Origin: Eretmocerus hayati
Lineage: Eukaryota > Arthropoda > Insecta > Hymenoptera > Aphelinidae
Assembly (NCBI GenBank): GCA_029851415.1
Contig: CM056743.1
Span: forward strand, 14,066,727 to 14,130,726
Length of the DNA stretch: 64,000 nucleotides
Direction: 5' to 3'
Shown here piece after piece: positions 12,765-25,860 of this stretch; position 1 is the first letter of the stretch, and every line of letters begins with the position of its first letter. The notes beneath the pieces were generated by a model. The model saw only the letters and a list, made by a program, of their open reading frames with translations, did no database searches and was not told the DNA's origin. The translations under genes and the position numbers were made by a program.

Positions 12765-12910
12765 CTCCAGGCCAGGGAGACCACCGAAGCGGGCCTCTGT
12801 TGGGCTGAGCCTAGCCGCTAGTCATTTGGCCGCAACGGCAGGCCATCACGCGCACCAGCTAAAAAAGCACCGTCTCGACAATGGCGATTACTACGAAAAT
12901 GGACATCTCG
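12765..12910 (+). CDS. dac: dachshund internal exon A (GRPPKR basic motif)
   Basis: Internal coding exon of dachshund, a nuclear transcriptional co-regulator of the SKI/SNO/DAC family known in insects for eye (retinal determination network), leg and brain patterning. The acceptor is AG at 12763-12764 and the donor is GTGAGT at 12911. After a first base that completes a split codon, the exon reads SRPGRPPKRASVGLSLAASH, continues through an Ala/His-rich stretch, and ends in HQLKKHRLDNGDYYENGHL plus one base (phase 1). RPGRPPKR resembles an AT-hook core and nuclear localisation signal, and in dachshund proteins it follows the DACHbox-N domain. Seen: open frame, splice sites, and phase match to the exon at 43424. 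Known: this peptide is characteristic of insect Dac. A second acceptor 21 bases upstream (AG at 12742-12743) keeps the same frame and would add seven residues, so the exact 5' border is uncertain. GC content is well above the flanks, as expected for a constrained exon. Confidence 0.92.
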
Positions 12911-14070
12911 GTGAGTTTTACCATTTCTAATTCCATTACAAATTATATCATGGTATATAAATTTTCCTCCTTTTCCCAATATCACGTAATTGCGCACGGG
13001 TCTCTAGAAGTGGTTCTGAATTCGTGATGCAGTCTATCCACAGGATATGTTCTTGGGGACTTTTGGGATCGTACTCCAGTTAGACTCAAAACTGCCACTC
13101 GGGCCGTTTTTGGTAAAAAGTCAGAAATTGGTGGTTTTTTGACAGTCTTCACTTTTTTACCCCGGATAAGTCGACGGGAGCGCATCTTATTGAAAAATCT
13201 GTAAAGCAACTTCTTGTAGATCTTGAAAAGATGAACAAAAAAATCTCCACACTTTTTCTCGTAAAAGACCTTCAGTTTCTGTGGTAAACGTATTTCCGTC
13301 CAAGATCCATATTTTTCACAGTCTCGGCTCCATCTCAAGCTCCTTGGGAATTTTAGAATGTCATTGGATTACATACGCTTCAGAGACAAATCGCTCACCA
13401 ACGTATGCTCTAAACAAAATTGTTCATGATAACCAAGATGCAATAAAATTTAGATCGAATTCTACATAAACGACGAATCGTTTGTCAAAACTTCGAGTAC
13501 TTTGAATGTAATTAACGTAAAAATGTCCTTCAAAGGATTATCAAATCGAATATTACCGGATAAATTCTACTAATTGTGTGGAAAAACATCAAATCAAAAG
13601 TCATTGAAGGAAACCACCAATTCAAATTTATTGAAGTTGATAATCATCAAATCATTGAACTCCCATCAACACCAGAACAAATGCGAAACGCTGTTGTTGC
13701 CCCAATTCTTGATGATGAATAAATACAGTAGCAGCATCTTGAATCTCATCTTATACTGCGTATCCATGCGGGCCAAACACTATACATTGATGTTTAACAA
13801 GTATATACCACATGTCTCGAGTTGCATTATACCAAAGACGTACTCAAGTAGTATATATCAAATACCCCCAAAGCACGTGTACATGCACACCCCAAGAGGT
13901 TTGCTCCCTCATCCGTTTACTCACACTCACTCATCCATGCCACACGATCTGCATACATACACATATCAGGTAAACTGATGGCGGTTAGCAATGCAATGCG
14001 ATATACTTATCTTGATTACAGGACTGCATCCGGGTCACATATACACATATGTTTATATTTACATGTATAG

Positions 14071-14087
14071 GTGTGTGTGTGTGTGTG
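14071..14087. repeat. GT dinucleotide repeat
   Basis: Eight GT units. Confidence 0.85.
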
Positions 14088-17000
14088 GTTGTGTGACGCT
14101 ATGAGGATTTGAAATTCGCGTATGTGGCACCCCTTCATATACTGTGATGATGGCCAATCAAATCAATTAATTAGAGGAATCAAACGCTTCGTGAGATCAA
14201 ATTAACCGCTGGCAACTGCTCAATTTCAATGATACGAACTGTGTGTATTTCGTGTTTTGTTTGCTTTATACTGGATATTGCATTGCACACTCGACAATTC
14301 GATGCGCAATTCGTGTGTATTAATTGTCCAAATGCCCGTTTGTAAATTGCTGGATGTATGGCCAAAAGTCATCCACGGAATTTGAGTGCTGGGTAAATGC
14401 ACATTCGATGTGTTTCGGTATATTATGTGGCTTTTCGACAGATTAAACTCAATGAAAGATTCGATGATGCGTTTGTTGATTTTGCTGCCATTGTTCCTGT
14501 GATTGGAATCATTGCAATCAAAATTGAGTAGGATTTAATAGGAATTGGTTTTTGCTCGAAAATTCTTCCTTTCGTTCAATCTCAATTGTGACTGAGATGA
14601 TGAAAACTTAGGATGATGTCAATTTAACTTATTGACTATAGAATTGCTCCTGGTGCCAAAATTGCTGTTTCTCTCGTCAGAATATTTTCCTTGGTCGGAA
14701 AAATGATGGGAAATGGGAAAATGAGGGCTTTGATAATTCCCCCTTTTTGATTTTTTCGCTCTCATGATCCTATGTTGAAACCCCATTAGTGTTCCATCAA
14801 GTTTAAGATATTTTACTGGATTTCTTCAGATTTTTTTGATGCAATACAGAACAACTATGACAAATTAGTGGAAATCGATTATTTTCTCTGAAGTGGTCAG
14901 AATAGTGGACGAATTAATTTATCCATGTTAGTTATCGGGTTACAAAATTTTCATGAAATGAATGCTCTCAAGATACGTTGGGAAGTTAAAAATTTGAAGG
15001 CTGATCAATATGAGAAATTCCTCTGGGATTAATTTGTAGATACCCTGGCGGTCCCTTTACCGGGAGAATCAGAATCATCCATAGATGGAATTTCAAATAA
15101 AGTCAATTTTTAGATTTTTCCACTATGAAATGGGACGTATATATTCGTCTTTTTTCAAGGTCATGATTTTTGTTTCCTTGATAAGTCAGATGAAAAGTTT
15201 TTATTAGAATTTGTGCGGAATGGTGTTCTGTAGATGTTTTGGAGACCCACAAGATCATGTGTTCTCTGCTAACCAAAAATGAGGAACAATTGTAATGAGA
15301 TTCTCAAATGGAAAAAAATATCGAGCAAACATATGAATTCCTCACATTTTTCCCTCAAGTTTCTCTGGCTACCTTGGATGGATCCAGTTTTTTGATGAAT
15401 AAGAGCCCATTACTTTGAAGATCTGTCATAATCCTACAAAAAAAATCCTACTCATTTTTCAAAAAAAGTCATCCCTTCTGACTTGTCACGGAAAATCCAG
15501 CAAGAAGAGGGGAAGCCTGGAATAGATAAATTTTTACCTTCATAGAAATGTGATCATCTTTTCTGGCCACCTATGATCAGTAGCAATCCGACGAGGCCAA
15601 TTGTTCACCTAAGACATGCTCAACATTTCTACCAGGTCATTATCTTCCTTAATGATAAAATCAGAAAATCGACTTCATTCCAAATAACATCGACGGATGG
15701 TTTCAATTGTCTCGGAAAAATGACCGTAAGGGCACCTAAAAATTGATCACGGAAGAAATTTTCATATTGTTTGACCTCCGATTTTTCCGGTTTTCCGACA
15801 TAGCGTGCTCTGTGATCGAATTGGAGTACTTTCAATTCAATATTTACGATTTAATCATCAAAAAACTCATTCACCGATACATCGCAAGAGTAATGAATGT
15901 TGATTTTAAACATCAGCCTTTTGCCAGCACTTTTCTCGTACCAAAATTCAAAATCATTATTCGTTCAATCATCATCATCCTCAGGGATGAAAAATTTACA
16001 GACCAGAAAATTAAAATCCTTCAATCGAGTAGGGGCTATATGATACTGAAATGCAGGCATACGATGAAAAATCACGTTGGTCATCGAATCATTGAGTAAT
16101 CATCGAGCAGTTCAGAATATCATGCTGGTGGTGGTGATGGTGATGAAAATAAGCTCTATATATATAGGTACCTGAATAATAAGCAACGAGTGTCCGATCG
16201 GAAATTGTACGATCGAATGATCTCAGCGTCCGCGGCAATTTTATTGGCAAATACGTGTTTGGTGAATTTACTATAGATATATAGATGTATGTAGATCAGT
16301 TTGGGTGTACGAATTAATGCTTGGGTTCGTGTGCGACGAGAGATTGAGAACGGGGCGAAAACGTTCGAGTATATACCTACAACTGCTCTTGGTGTATTAT
16401 ATACGCAGGCTTAGGCCAGCGCCGATTAATTATACGGGCCGGTAGTAATTGTTTAATTGCTTTACGACTGTGAGGTGAGTCGAGGCGTGCGATTTGCCAT
16501 TTCATTAATGCTTGCTAACCCTTCGTAATACATATACAGAACGATGTTGCCAACAACGTTCACGTTTGAATATATATAGTCCGTGAGATTGCTTTCCATC
16601 ATTTGCTATCAAATTCTTGATAACTAAGTTTAGAGTACTTGGCCACTCGCTTAATTTCAGCATTTCGAGATATGGGTTTTGATTTTTTTGAATTTCCCGC
16701 TAAAACCAGTCGGTTAATTCATCGGATTTCCCAAGGCAGACTAGAGATTAATTTGAGCGGGTTTGAAGGATTTTTGAGAAAATATTTTTTCATCGTCGGG
16801 TTGGAGAATCAGATGTTGGAAACGGTAAAAAAGAAAAAAATTTTCAATTTCGCATTACTTTCCAAGCAGATCAAGACGGAAATCCATTGACGAATCGATG
16901 CCGATTACGAGTCATGTACATGAGTGAGAAAAAATATGGAATTTCTATGGATAACACTGTAATTAGCCGGTGATACGTAGATTCTCAATGGACTGTATTC

Positions 17001-19399
17001 TGAGATGAGTCTAAAGTACATCCATGGTTAGGAATATATAGGTATAGTGAGACTTATAAAAAATGTATTCTACGAAGTATTCTATGTGGGAGAGCGAGAA
17101 AAAATAGGGCAGAGTGTAGAGGAGGGACCGCCAATAGTAGTGATTGGTAAAATGAATTGGGGTAAATTGTGTAAGCGATAAGTCTGGGAAAGCTATGGGC
17201 AATAACACACTATGGGACGTGGGCTATCGAAATGTAGAGAATTGTAACATAGATGAAAAAAACTGCGCTTGTCCATCCCACTTGGTTCATGAAGTTTTTT
17301 TCAGACATAAGAGCGTCAGTTACAGTATTTTCTTCGCATTCTTTCGAGATAATTCTTGTTGCCAATCGTATTATTCCAATGTTAATCCATGGAGATGGAA
17401 AAATATCAAAATATGATGAAGAATTTGAATAAAATAATCCAGTATAGGGCATTACACCAGTAAAAAATTATTGAATTGCAATTTCTGGGCCTATTGCATT
17501 CTTCAATTGAAAATAACGAACGAAAATCCTTAGAATTAAATTCCTCTCGACCAATCCACATGCCTGATTAAAATACCTCCAACCATTTGAATCTGTTTGT
17601 AATGTACTATCTTCAAATATCTCGATCGATTTCGATTGGGTTCAATGATTAACCCATCCTACCCCACACGCTATGAACAGTTCACCCACTTGACAATATT
17701 TATTGCCAACCAGTAAACTTTAATTCCTGCGAGGACATATCAGATGAGTATCGGGCTTGCATTGTCTCCCGGTCCATTCCGGTATAACCCTATACAATTC
17801 TACACATATCCATACATGTATTGGAAGGACGAACATATTGTGTACTGCATAAATGTCACCATGCATGGCTCTGATGCTGTTATACAGAGCGCGTTATTGC
17901 TCTATTACTTGCGTTCCATCGTATACACCTATATATGTGTATTGAGATATCGGATCTTGAATCGGTTGAAGTACGGCAAGGACTTTGTTAATTGCATCGG
18001 GATACGCACACCGAATGAGCCCTTGAGATGTATGTATTGTAGACGTAAAGAATTAATGTGTAAGTGAATCTTGAAAATTTTTTCTTTTTAGCTTATTTTA
18101 TAAATCTTTCGTTTGTGTTCGACGCAGTACATTGTTGTTTTGAACTGATGCACATTTTTCACGCTGTCATCAAGATTTATCTATGTTGCACTAAAGAATG
18201 TGAAATTTTTTTCTGTATAGGAATCTCGGTCCAGGATCATTTTTATAGCTGTTCGGGGACGGATAAATTTCATGACTGCGTTACTCATCGTTTCAAAGAA
18301 TAGTGCATGTTTGAATTCAAAATCTCCCGCGACATCATCGGCATCTACATTGTTTATACCAAAATGTACAATACGTCGATGATGTATGTAGAAGTAGACT
18401 GTTCGAAAATGAACAAGCCATATTTCATCAAGTATAAAATACCCCTAAAACAGAATTCATTAAACATAATACAGTAAAACTCGACCCGGGTTTTGTATCA
18501 AGATCTGCATTTGACGCGAAACGGCTGTCCGCAACTTTTTTTTCAGTAACTACATTGAAAGTTCACGTACGGAATGAACGTTTGTATGTGTTATGGCAAA
18601 CCCTAGCTCGAAAGTCTGTTTGAACAGCATTAAATTTCGCGCGCACCTATACTCGGGGCTTCTATGTTATTGTTTTTATTGTAAAAGAGGGTATTTTCGC
18701 ATTTGAATGAGTCGAACTGGCCAAACGTTTAGTTTTGTCAGTCAATCAACGACCTGCGAGTTGTTCTACGTTACATACATATAATACGTGAATATCTGAT
18801 GTAGAATATGGATTATGGCGAGGCGCCGTTTTGACATTTTTGACACGCGGCTTTTGTGATACGCCACCATGCTATTCCGTTGAGTATATAGGGGATTGCC
18901 CTACGTGTGGTCATATTTGAACTCCATTCATGTTTACATCACGCGATCGCAATCGTTCGTCTCAGCTAATAATTTTCTTCTCCTATCAAAAGAAAATCGG
19001 GTGAGGTATTTTTGAGCTTTTTGCTTCGATTCGCGGAATGTTATTTTCTTGTATTATGACAGTGGATGAAAATTCTTTAATACAAATCCACCAAGATTCT
19101 TTACGATATTTTTGATATTGATGATTAGTAATTTCAGAATTGGAACTGATTTCATAGATGAAATTTGAATCTTCTGAGCTCCGGTCAAAGAATAGTTGAA
19201 TACTTGAATCATCAATCAAGAATGCTGATATAATTTCGCTTGATTACCCGTAAGTTTCGTGAATTCCTAATGAGAATAACCAGGGTCCCTGACTTTCAAC
19301 AGGCAATTTTTTTCGATATGACACAGCCAGTTTTTGGGCCTTATGAACCCTTTGAGACCCAGACCACTTAAAACGGGTAAATACGACCTTTTCTAAATT

Positions 19400-20110
19400 A
19401 ACTTGTTATCGTCGGACTTGCACTGCGAGGAAACTTTGTGGACTACAACAGAGATTTTCACGTTGTGAATATGGTGGCCCTGAAGAAGTGCGGTTTCATT
19501 TGGGAGGATGTAACTGTGAAAAAAGCTGGTGTCGCAGTTGGAATTGTGTCGGAGTTCACTCCGAAGGGTCGTCGATGTAGATCTGAAGGGTCAAGCTGGA
19601 ACGGGCTGGTCAGCGTAGGAGCTTGCTCCGGCAAACTTCGTCGAAACTCCAAGGTTGACAATTGAGGACAGAATTGCGTACGGTCGGTGGTTCCTATCAA
19701 ACTGGCTGGTGGCTTTGATTCTTGGAGGCTGGCTAACAACTGGGCCATCGTCCCTTCTTGGTTGATGGGTCCGAGAGCGCGTAAGAAGCTCCCGGATCGA
19801 TCCTGGGTCGAGGCGAGGTTGGATTATAATCGAGACAATTCCACCCGGTCGACGATGTAAGAATTTTCGGGCGCGTGAGCGCATGAGAAGCCGCTAACAT
19901 CGACCTGAGGGACGATATGGACTGCTGCTCGGTTGAGGGTGGCTCTCGATCACGTCAGTGCTGCAGAAGACCGGTCGCGGAGGAGATGTCGTCAAAGTCG
20001 GTTTTGGCACCGATTCTGCAAATACGATGCTTCCTTTTTGATAGTGGAAACGGACGGTGGAATCACTCGGGCTTGTTGGCCACCCGAGGTTGTGTTACGA
20101 TAAAAAAGGA
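19400..20110. other. GC-rich patch of unknown origin
   Basis: About 700 bases of markedly higher GC than its neighbours, with overlapping open frames on both strands (19438-19665 +, 19458-19748 -, 19591-19884 -). I recognise no protein family in any frame. It could be a decayed transposon body or a processed fragment. It ends about 150 bases before the foldback element at 20267. Confidence 0.4.
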
Positions 20111-20250
20111 ATAAAAAAAAGAGATTGTGCACAAGGCGTTGGATTTGGCAGCTGGTAACAAACTTAATTCAAAATTTTACGTAAAATCCGATGAGGTGCA
20201 ACGTACATATAGAATCTCGTAAAACATTCGAGAGCATCTCATTATGATCA

Positions 20251-20442
20251 TCAAACTTGTAGACTCACAAGGAGGGTGCCAGGCCTTCGGATCACCAATC
20301 CTCCTAAAAGTCTAGGATATGTTTTGTTATACCAAAACATGTAACAAACCACTCTTATAACTTGCCAACGCTCCCTAGAATCATCCTGAGTACCAGGGTC
20401 AATATCCCAGCAAATAGGCCTTTTCCAGGTGGATTGATGCAT
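20251..20442 (-). other. Unassigned 63-aa frame inside left foldback arm
   Basis: Open frame starting MHQSTWKRPICWDIDPG. The same reading, with one visible substitution (LL to LP), occurs on the + strand at 21912-22136 because the two arms mirror each other. I do not recognise the peptide. There is an in-frame stop a few codons upstream of the start, so this is either a chance frame or a relic of a transposon protein. Confidence 0.25.
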
Positions 20443-22087
20443 CCATAGTTCTCCATAAGCTGGCTATTCTATGCCGTGGGACTTTCCTTTAGACTAATAA
20501 GAATAGTTACATGGAATAGAGACTGAAAAGAACAAATTCCAGCTATATAAGACTGGTATAGCTCATCTCAACCATGGATGAGGGAAGTTGAGGATCAAAA
20601 AACTGGCAAAATTGAGTTTTTCAGCGACGGAATGATGAGTCTGGGAGGATATAAGACTTTTCAATAAACATACGGTAATGAATATGATTTACTCACATTC
20701 AGAGACCATCACTTTCCCAACCAATGTTGTCAAATTGCACCTTGTGTAAACTGCCAAGGCCAGCCAAGGAGAGTCACAACCGCAATAGCAGATCCTGCGA
20801 CTGACCTGTAAAAATTTGACAACAAAGTATCGTGCTCAACTCACACTCTGACTCTGCATATTCTACACTGATTTTACATGTTTCTATCCACAAGTTGATT
20901 GAAAAAATTCAATCTGAACTAATCTGAAATAGCTCTGTTGACACAAAGTTAACCTGATTTTGACCACGTTCAGAACAATGTCAGAAGGAAAGTCTTGTTA
21001 AGCACCTCAAAATGAATACTTATCTGATGATTCCAAACCGCAGGCTGTCTGCCACGGACTGTCAGGATGGTTGTCGACGATTTTGGCGATGGAAAAGTGA
21101 TCAAGTGCGAGTTTCTCTAAAGCTAAACAGGGAGTGAAAAATACGACATGACTTTTGTCGTCTGCTTCTTTACAGCATATTAGCATGACAAACTCTGGTG
21201 CAATACAGTTTCTTGCAGACCATCACCTGGCCTGATATTCATTAGTCTGCTTGAGAGAAATTCACAATTTACCACCCATCGTCGACAATTAAGCATCTTG
21301 AAAATCCGTGGCTGATTGCAGTTTGGGGTTTTCAGATGAGTACTTATTTTTAGGTGCTGTAGAATTTGCTTGTGATGTTGTTCTAAACGTGGTCAAAATC
21401 AGGTTAACTTTGTGTCAACAGAGCTATTTCAGATTAGTTCAGATTGAATTTTTTCAATCAACTTGTGGATAGAAACATGTAAAATCAGTGTAGAATATGC
21501 AGAGTCAGAGTGTGAGTTGAGCACGATACTTTGTTGTCAAATTTTTACAGGTCAGTCGCAGGATCTGCTATTGGTTGTGACTCTCCTTGGCTGGCCTTGG
21601 CAGTTTACACAAGGTGCAATTTGACAACATTGGTTGGGAAAGTGATGGTCTCTGAATGTGAGTAAATCATAATCATTAATGTATGTTTATTGAAAAGTCT
21701 TATATTCTCTCAGACTCATCATTCCGTCGATGAAAAACTCAATTTTGCCAGTTTTTTGATCCTCAACTTCCCTCATCCATAGTTGAGATGAGCTATACCA
21801 GTCTTATATAGCTGGAATTTGTTCTTTTCAGTCTCTATTCCATGTAACTATTCTTATTAGTCTAAAGGAAAGTCCCACGGCATAGAATAGCCAGCTTATG
21901 GAGAACTATGGATGCATCAATCCACCTGGAAAAGGCCTATTTGCTGGGATATTGACCCTGGTACTCAGGATGATTCTAGGGAGCGTTGGCAAGTTATAAG
22001 AGTGGTTTGTTACATGTTTTGGTATAACAAAACATATCCTAGACTTCCAGGAGGATTGGTGATCCGAAGGCCTGGCACCCTCCTTGT
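20267..22087. mobile_element. 1.8-kb foldback (long inverted repeat) element
   Basis: Two arms of about 0.85 kb, 20267-21123 and 21249-22087, are reverse complements of each other around a spacer of roughly 125 bp. The outer several hundred bases are nearly identical (for example ACAAGGAGGGTGCCAGGCCT at 20267 and its complement ending at 22087), while the inner parts are more diverged and include small indels. No convincing target duplication flanks it, and no transposase is recognised. It could be a foldback-type non-autonomous transposon or a local inverted duplication; the decay gradient towards the centre favours an established element. Confidence 0.85.
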
Positions 22088-22136
22088 CAGACCTGATCAG
22101 AATCTCAGGAAGGGTAAAATGGGATGCGTACAATGA
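21912..22136 (+). other. Unassigned 74-aa frame inside right foldback arm
   Basis: Mirror copy of the frame at 20251-20442, running past the arm end into flanking DNA for its last 16 or so codons. A real protein would not be expected to cross the element border like this, so coding function is doubtful. Confidence 0.25.
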
Positions 22137-25100
22137 CGAGTCATTTTTACCAATTTGAAAATTCGGCGGTGTGATGTTTTGAAATTTTACTCTGGAAATT
22201 CATAGACCCTTAGTGAACCTCAATGACTATACAAAATATTTAGACAGGGCCCTAAATAAGACGATAGACATGTGAAGGGCATAACAAATTGCATAGGTAT
22301 ACGGAATCCAAGATATTATCGATGGGTTCTGATGGTTCCACCGGTTTACAAAGGGTTGAAAATGTATAATTTCATAGAATTTATCAAATTGATTCGACAA
22401 TGCCAAACTGGCTCGTTATTGCAGCTCAGATTTCCAGAGATTTGATCTTTCAACTATAACTCACATCATAAGGGACCTACGATAATTATTACTTTAGGAG
22501 AACTTCAGAATATATCTTCATGAGCTTGAATTGTATCTTGGAATGATAATCCACTTCTGATCTCATAAAAATCCTTTGAATAAGCTCGTGCGTACACCTA
22601 CGTTCAATTATTTTGTGAATGTATGAATGTAAACTTGTTTGCGAAATCTCATCAGAATTAATCCTAAAATGCGAAACCGCACCGCTCAGTTTCATGACTC
22701 AATCACTTTCAAAATACTGACATCGAATGAGTACTTTGGCTACAAAGTTTATACATACATGTATGTATAATATATATGTATATACCGTCACCAGCTCATT
22801 TTGTACCAAGTAGTAAAGCTTAAGGAATTTATGGCTTACACGTATTAAAATGTAGTTCCATAAAAAATTGAATACGCATCAAGAGGGTGTTGTACAGTGG
22901 ATCGCCACTCTGATTGAGATCATAAGCAAAAGACAAGCAATGCGCGCGAAACGATGTCTCATGGATTAATACTTCGATTGGCTCTTCGATATGGCGATAC
23001 AATTTCTCAATCCGGATCTTGATGAACGGGCTTGACGTCAAAGTTCGTTATTCACTATTCCAACAAATCCTCTTGATGGGTCATATTCTTAAAAGTGACA
23101 TGAAATATCAAGTACACAGCATAATCATATTCCATTATCTTATTGAGCCAATATTTGTAAGAATAGGGTTCCAGTAAAGAATCCTTGGCAAAAATCCAAG
23201 GAATTTTTTCTACGGTATTTGTTTTTCTCAAATTCGCAATCATTGCTTAAACAATTTTTCTAGGCAATAGCGATGGTATTTTTTATGCCACAAACGACGA
23301 TTACATTTCAGTTCGCTGGAATTGAAGTAATATCTAAGATTCAATGCATCAACGGATCTAAAGTACCGCTCAAGTAATAGTGCACATTTTTATCGTACAA
23401 ATCGTAGGAGGATGGGCGGTTCCTCGACCAGCCATCAACAATCATATGAATCTGTGTGATTGAGAATTCGCAGTTTTCCGTTTGGCGGAGGCAATTTGAA
23501 CTTTATATCTGACCCTCTCTTCATTTCCATATCATAGAATTGATTCTTCTGGTAAAAATTCCTTGGTCAGTTCCAATAATTAGTCTCCTTTCACTACTAT
23601 CGATACCTCTTACCTCGACCAATCACTCAACTCTACCAATTTCTTTGTATATATCGTTCAGTAATTAGAAGTAAATAACTCTGTCTATTTTGTCGTCTAT
23701 GAGAAAAGATGATTGAAAATCCTGAATAGCCAATTGAATCTTTTGTTCTGAGCGTGACCCTCTCAAACCACAGATCATTAGCAACAAGTAATGTATTACC
23801 AAACTCAATGGCATCACAGCATCAATGAAGATTCAGAATATGAAAATAGCCATTTTCATCCGTGGGACTTGAATCCTTGATGAACTTTAACAAAAATATC
23901 CAATGAATCGATCCGATGTCTTTGATGTTTTCACGGTGTTTAAATCTTGTACACATGTGCGAGGGCGTAGCACATACGACCAAGTGTCGACTTATATGGC
24001 TCTCGTTATCTATTTGTCAATTAGTCGTGAGAAGGCGAGGCTGTCTTTCAACAATTTTTTTTTCTTTTTTAATTTCCATTAGCCGTAAAAATTGACTGTG
24101 TAGGTACATGTCAAACCTCATCATACAGCGATATAATTGTTACTTTGAAATTTTAACGATCTTCCAAACGTCTTGCGTATACACCCTTTTTCTTTTTCGT
24201 TGCTCGCGCTCATTATTACTCGGTATATTCTCTCTCACACACATATTATACTCTAGTGCTAGCAAAACATGTAACTAGGAAACTTAGACAAATCAAGCGT
24301 TCAATATTACTCGAGTGTATGATATTTTTCATAATGTGGATTTTTGAATTTTCACTTCCATTGTTTTCCAACGAAAATACAAACGATCATAATATCATAA
24401 TTCTTACAATACCCGTCGAAATTAATCACTATCGAAAAATTCGTTCATGCTATAATTTTCGTACACATGATCAGCATGCTGTGTTGTCTGAAAAATTACA
24501 TCGAAAAATATTACATAGCTGGTCTGGTAGCGTTCAAAGAGAGTAATATCATGAAATAATTCAGGTTCAATTTTTGCATCGCTTGGGTAAAATAGCTGCA
24601 CTTTCAAATTCCCCGCTCTCGAATGGTTGATCATCACACAGTACATGCACGAGCTCATTACGATTTGGGGCTTTTTCGTAGAGGGTTACTAAATTTTCAG
24701 CCAAATGAAATTGATACATTTTATAATACACAGGGCACAAACATCCATGGCGAAGGGCATGAAAAATTACGATGGGGAATGGGAAAATTTTTAGGTTATG
24801 ATATAATGAATGAAAACGCGAGGTCCCGGTGTTGTCGGTCGAGTAATAATAATAATTAACTCCTCTACAAATGCATGTATATAATTACGAAAATGGGTTA
24901 TTTGGGGTGTATATAACGGGGGTGTATAGAATTTTGGGGATGAATATATATCGCGCGAAAGGCGAGACCGAATTATGATTTTGCGATGTGCTACTCTGAT
25001 CATCCCTCTCGGACTCGTGTTGCAGAAATTTTCACCCTGCGGTCGGCTTACATACGCATACACTTGCAGATTTACTCACCCGAAACAATAGCAATCGTGG

Positions 25101-25639
25101 TTGTGAACTACCGGGTTCTAGAGTTGCCAGCACAGTATTATAACTCTACACGCAATCCTCACACATCAGATTTGCGGTATCCCGCATTGCGCATTGTCCG
25201 CGAATTTTCGCCAAAGACAGGGGTATGTTTTGCCTCCTAATAGTCATGCAAGTATTAGGCACATTGCTTCCATCCAATTTACTCGAGGTTATTTCAATCG
25301 GATTTGCAATGAATAAGGGAAATATTGAATTGGGTATTCTATTTCTAGTACATATATTCAACAGTTTCCCTTGCGATGGCAAAATTGCGATTCCAGAATA
25401 GATAAAGAGAGATCACAATAGTAAATTTCAATACAAGGATGAAAATCCTAACCTATGGAGATGCAGTTCCAAACGCGCTTTGATGAGAAAATATAGTCAG
25501 CCTGTGCTTGTAGGCCAATTTCGAGGGCGGAGGCCTTATTCCCATCGCTTCACTCAGGAAATAAACTGATCCAGCATCCACGGTAATTATATGGAATCTT
25601 AAGCAATTTTCCAATATTCTGTTGACTAAATGCTGTTAT

Positions 25640-25860
25640 GGAATACTTTTCACGCCCCGCTGGAGGGGCTCTTCGCTCCCGAACGAATATTTCGACCCTC
25701 GGCTGCATCTCAGGTAAAAAACTAATTGCTTTGAAAGTGAGCTACAACCTCATCAACTCGGTGCAAAATATACTGTGTCACCTCCGAGTGATGGTTTTAC
25801 GGACCGAGCCGCAGTTGAAGATCGGAACCAACACGAGGATTAGAAGAAAAGACATACTTT
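25640..25860. repeat. GC-rich dispersed module, copy 1
   Basis: Locally GC-rich DNA in AT-rich surroundings. ACCGAGCCGCAGTTGAAGAT and the following CGGAACCAACACGAGG (about 25802-25838) closely match CCCGAGCTGAAGGCGAAGGT and CGGAATCATCACGAG near 45663-45698. Probably a fragment of an unidentified repeat family; a 76-residue open frame here is not recognised. Confidence 0.45.

Noticed and set aside
12982..13338. 118-codon minus-strand frame just after dac exon A
   Set aside because: Basic, Lys/Arg-rich peptide without recognisable domain; starts on a non-ATG codon and is antisense to the dac intron.
13574..13978. 134-codon + strand frame
   Set aside because: Asn/Ser/His-rich peptide over simple-sequence DNA; no recognised family.
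18475..18500. TACAGTAAAACTCGACCCGGG, resembling a pogo/Tc1-type end
   Set aside because: No inverted partner found within the following kilobases.
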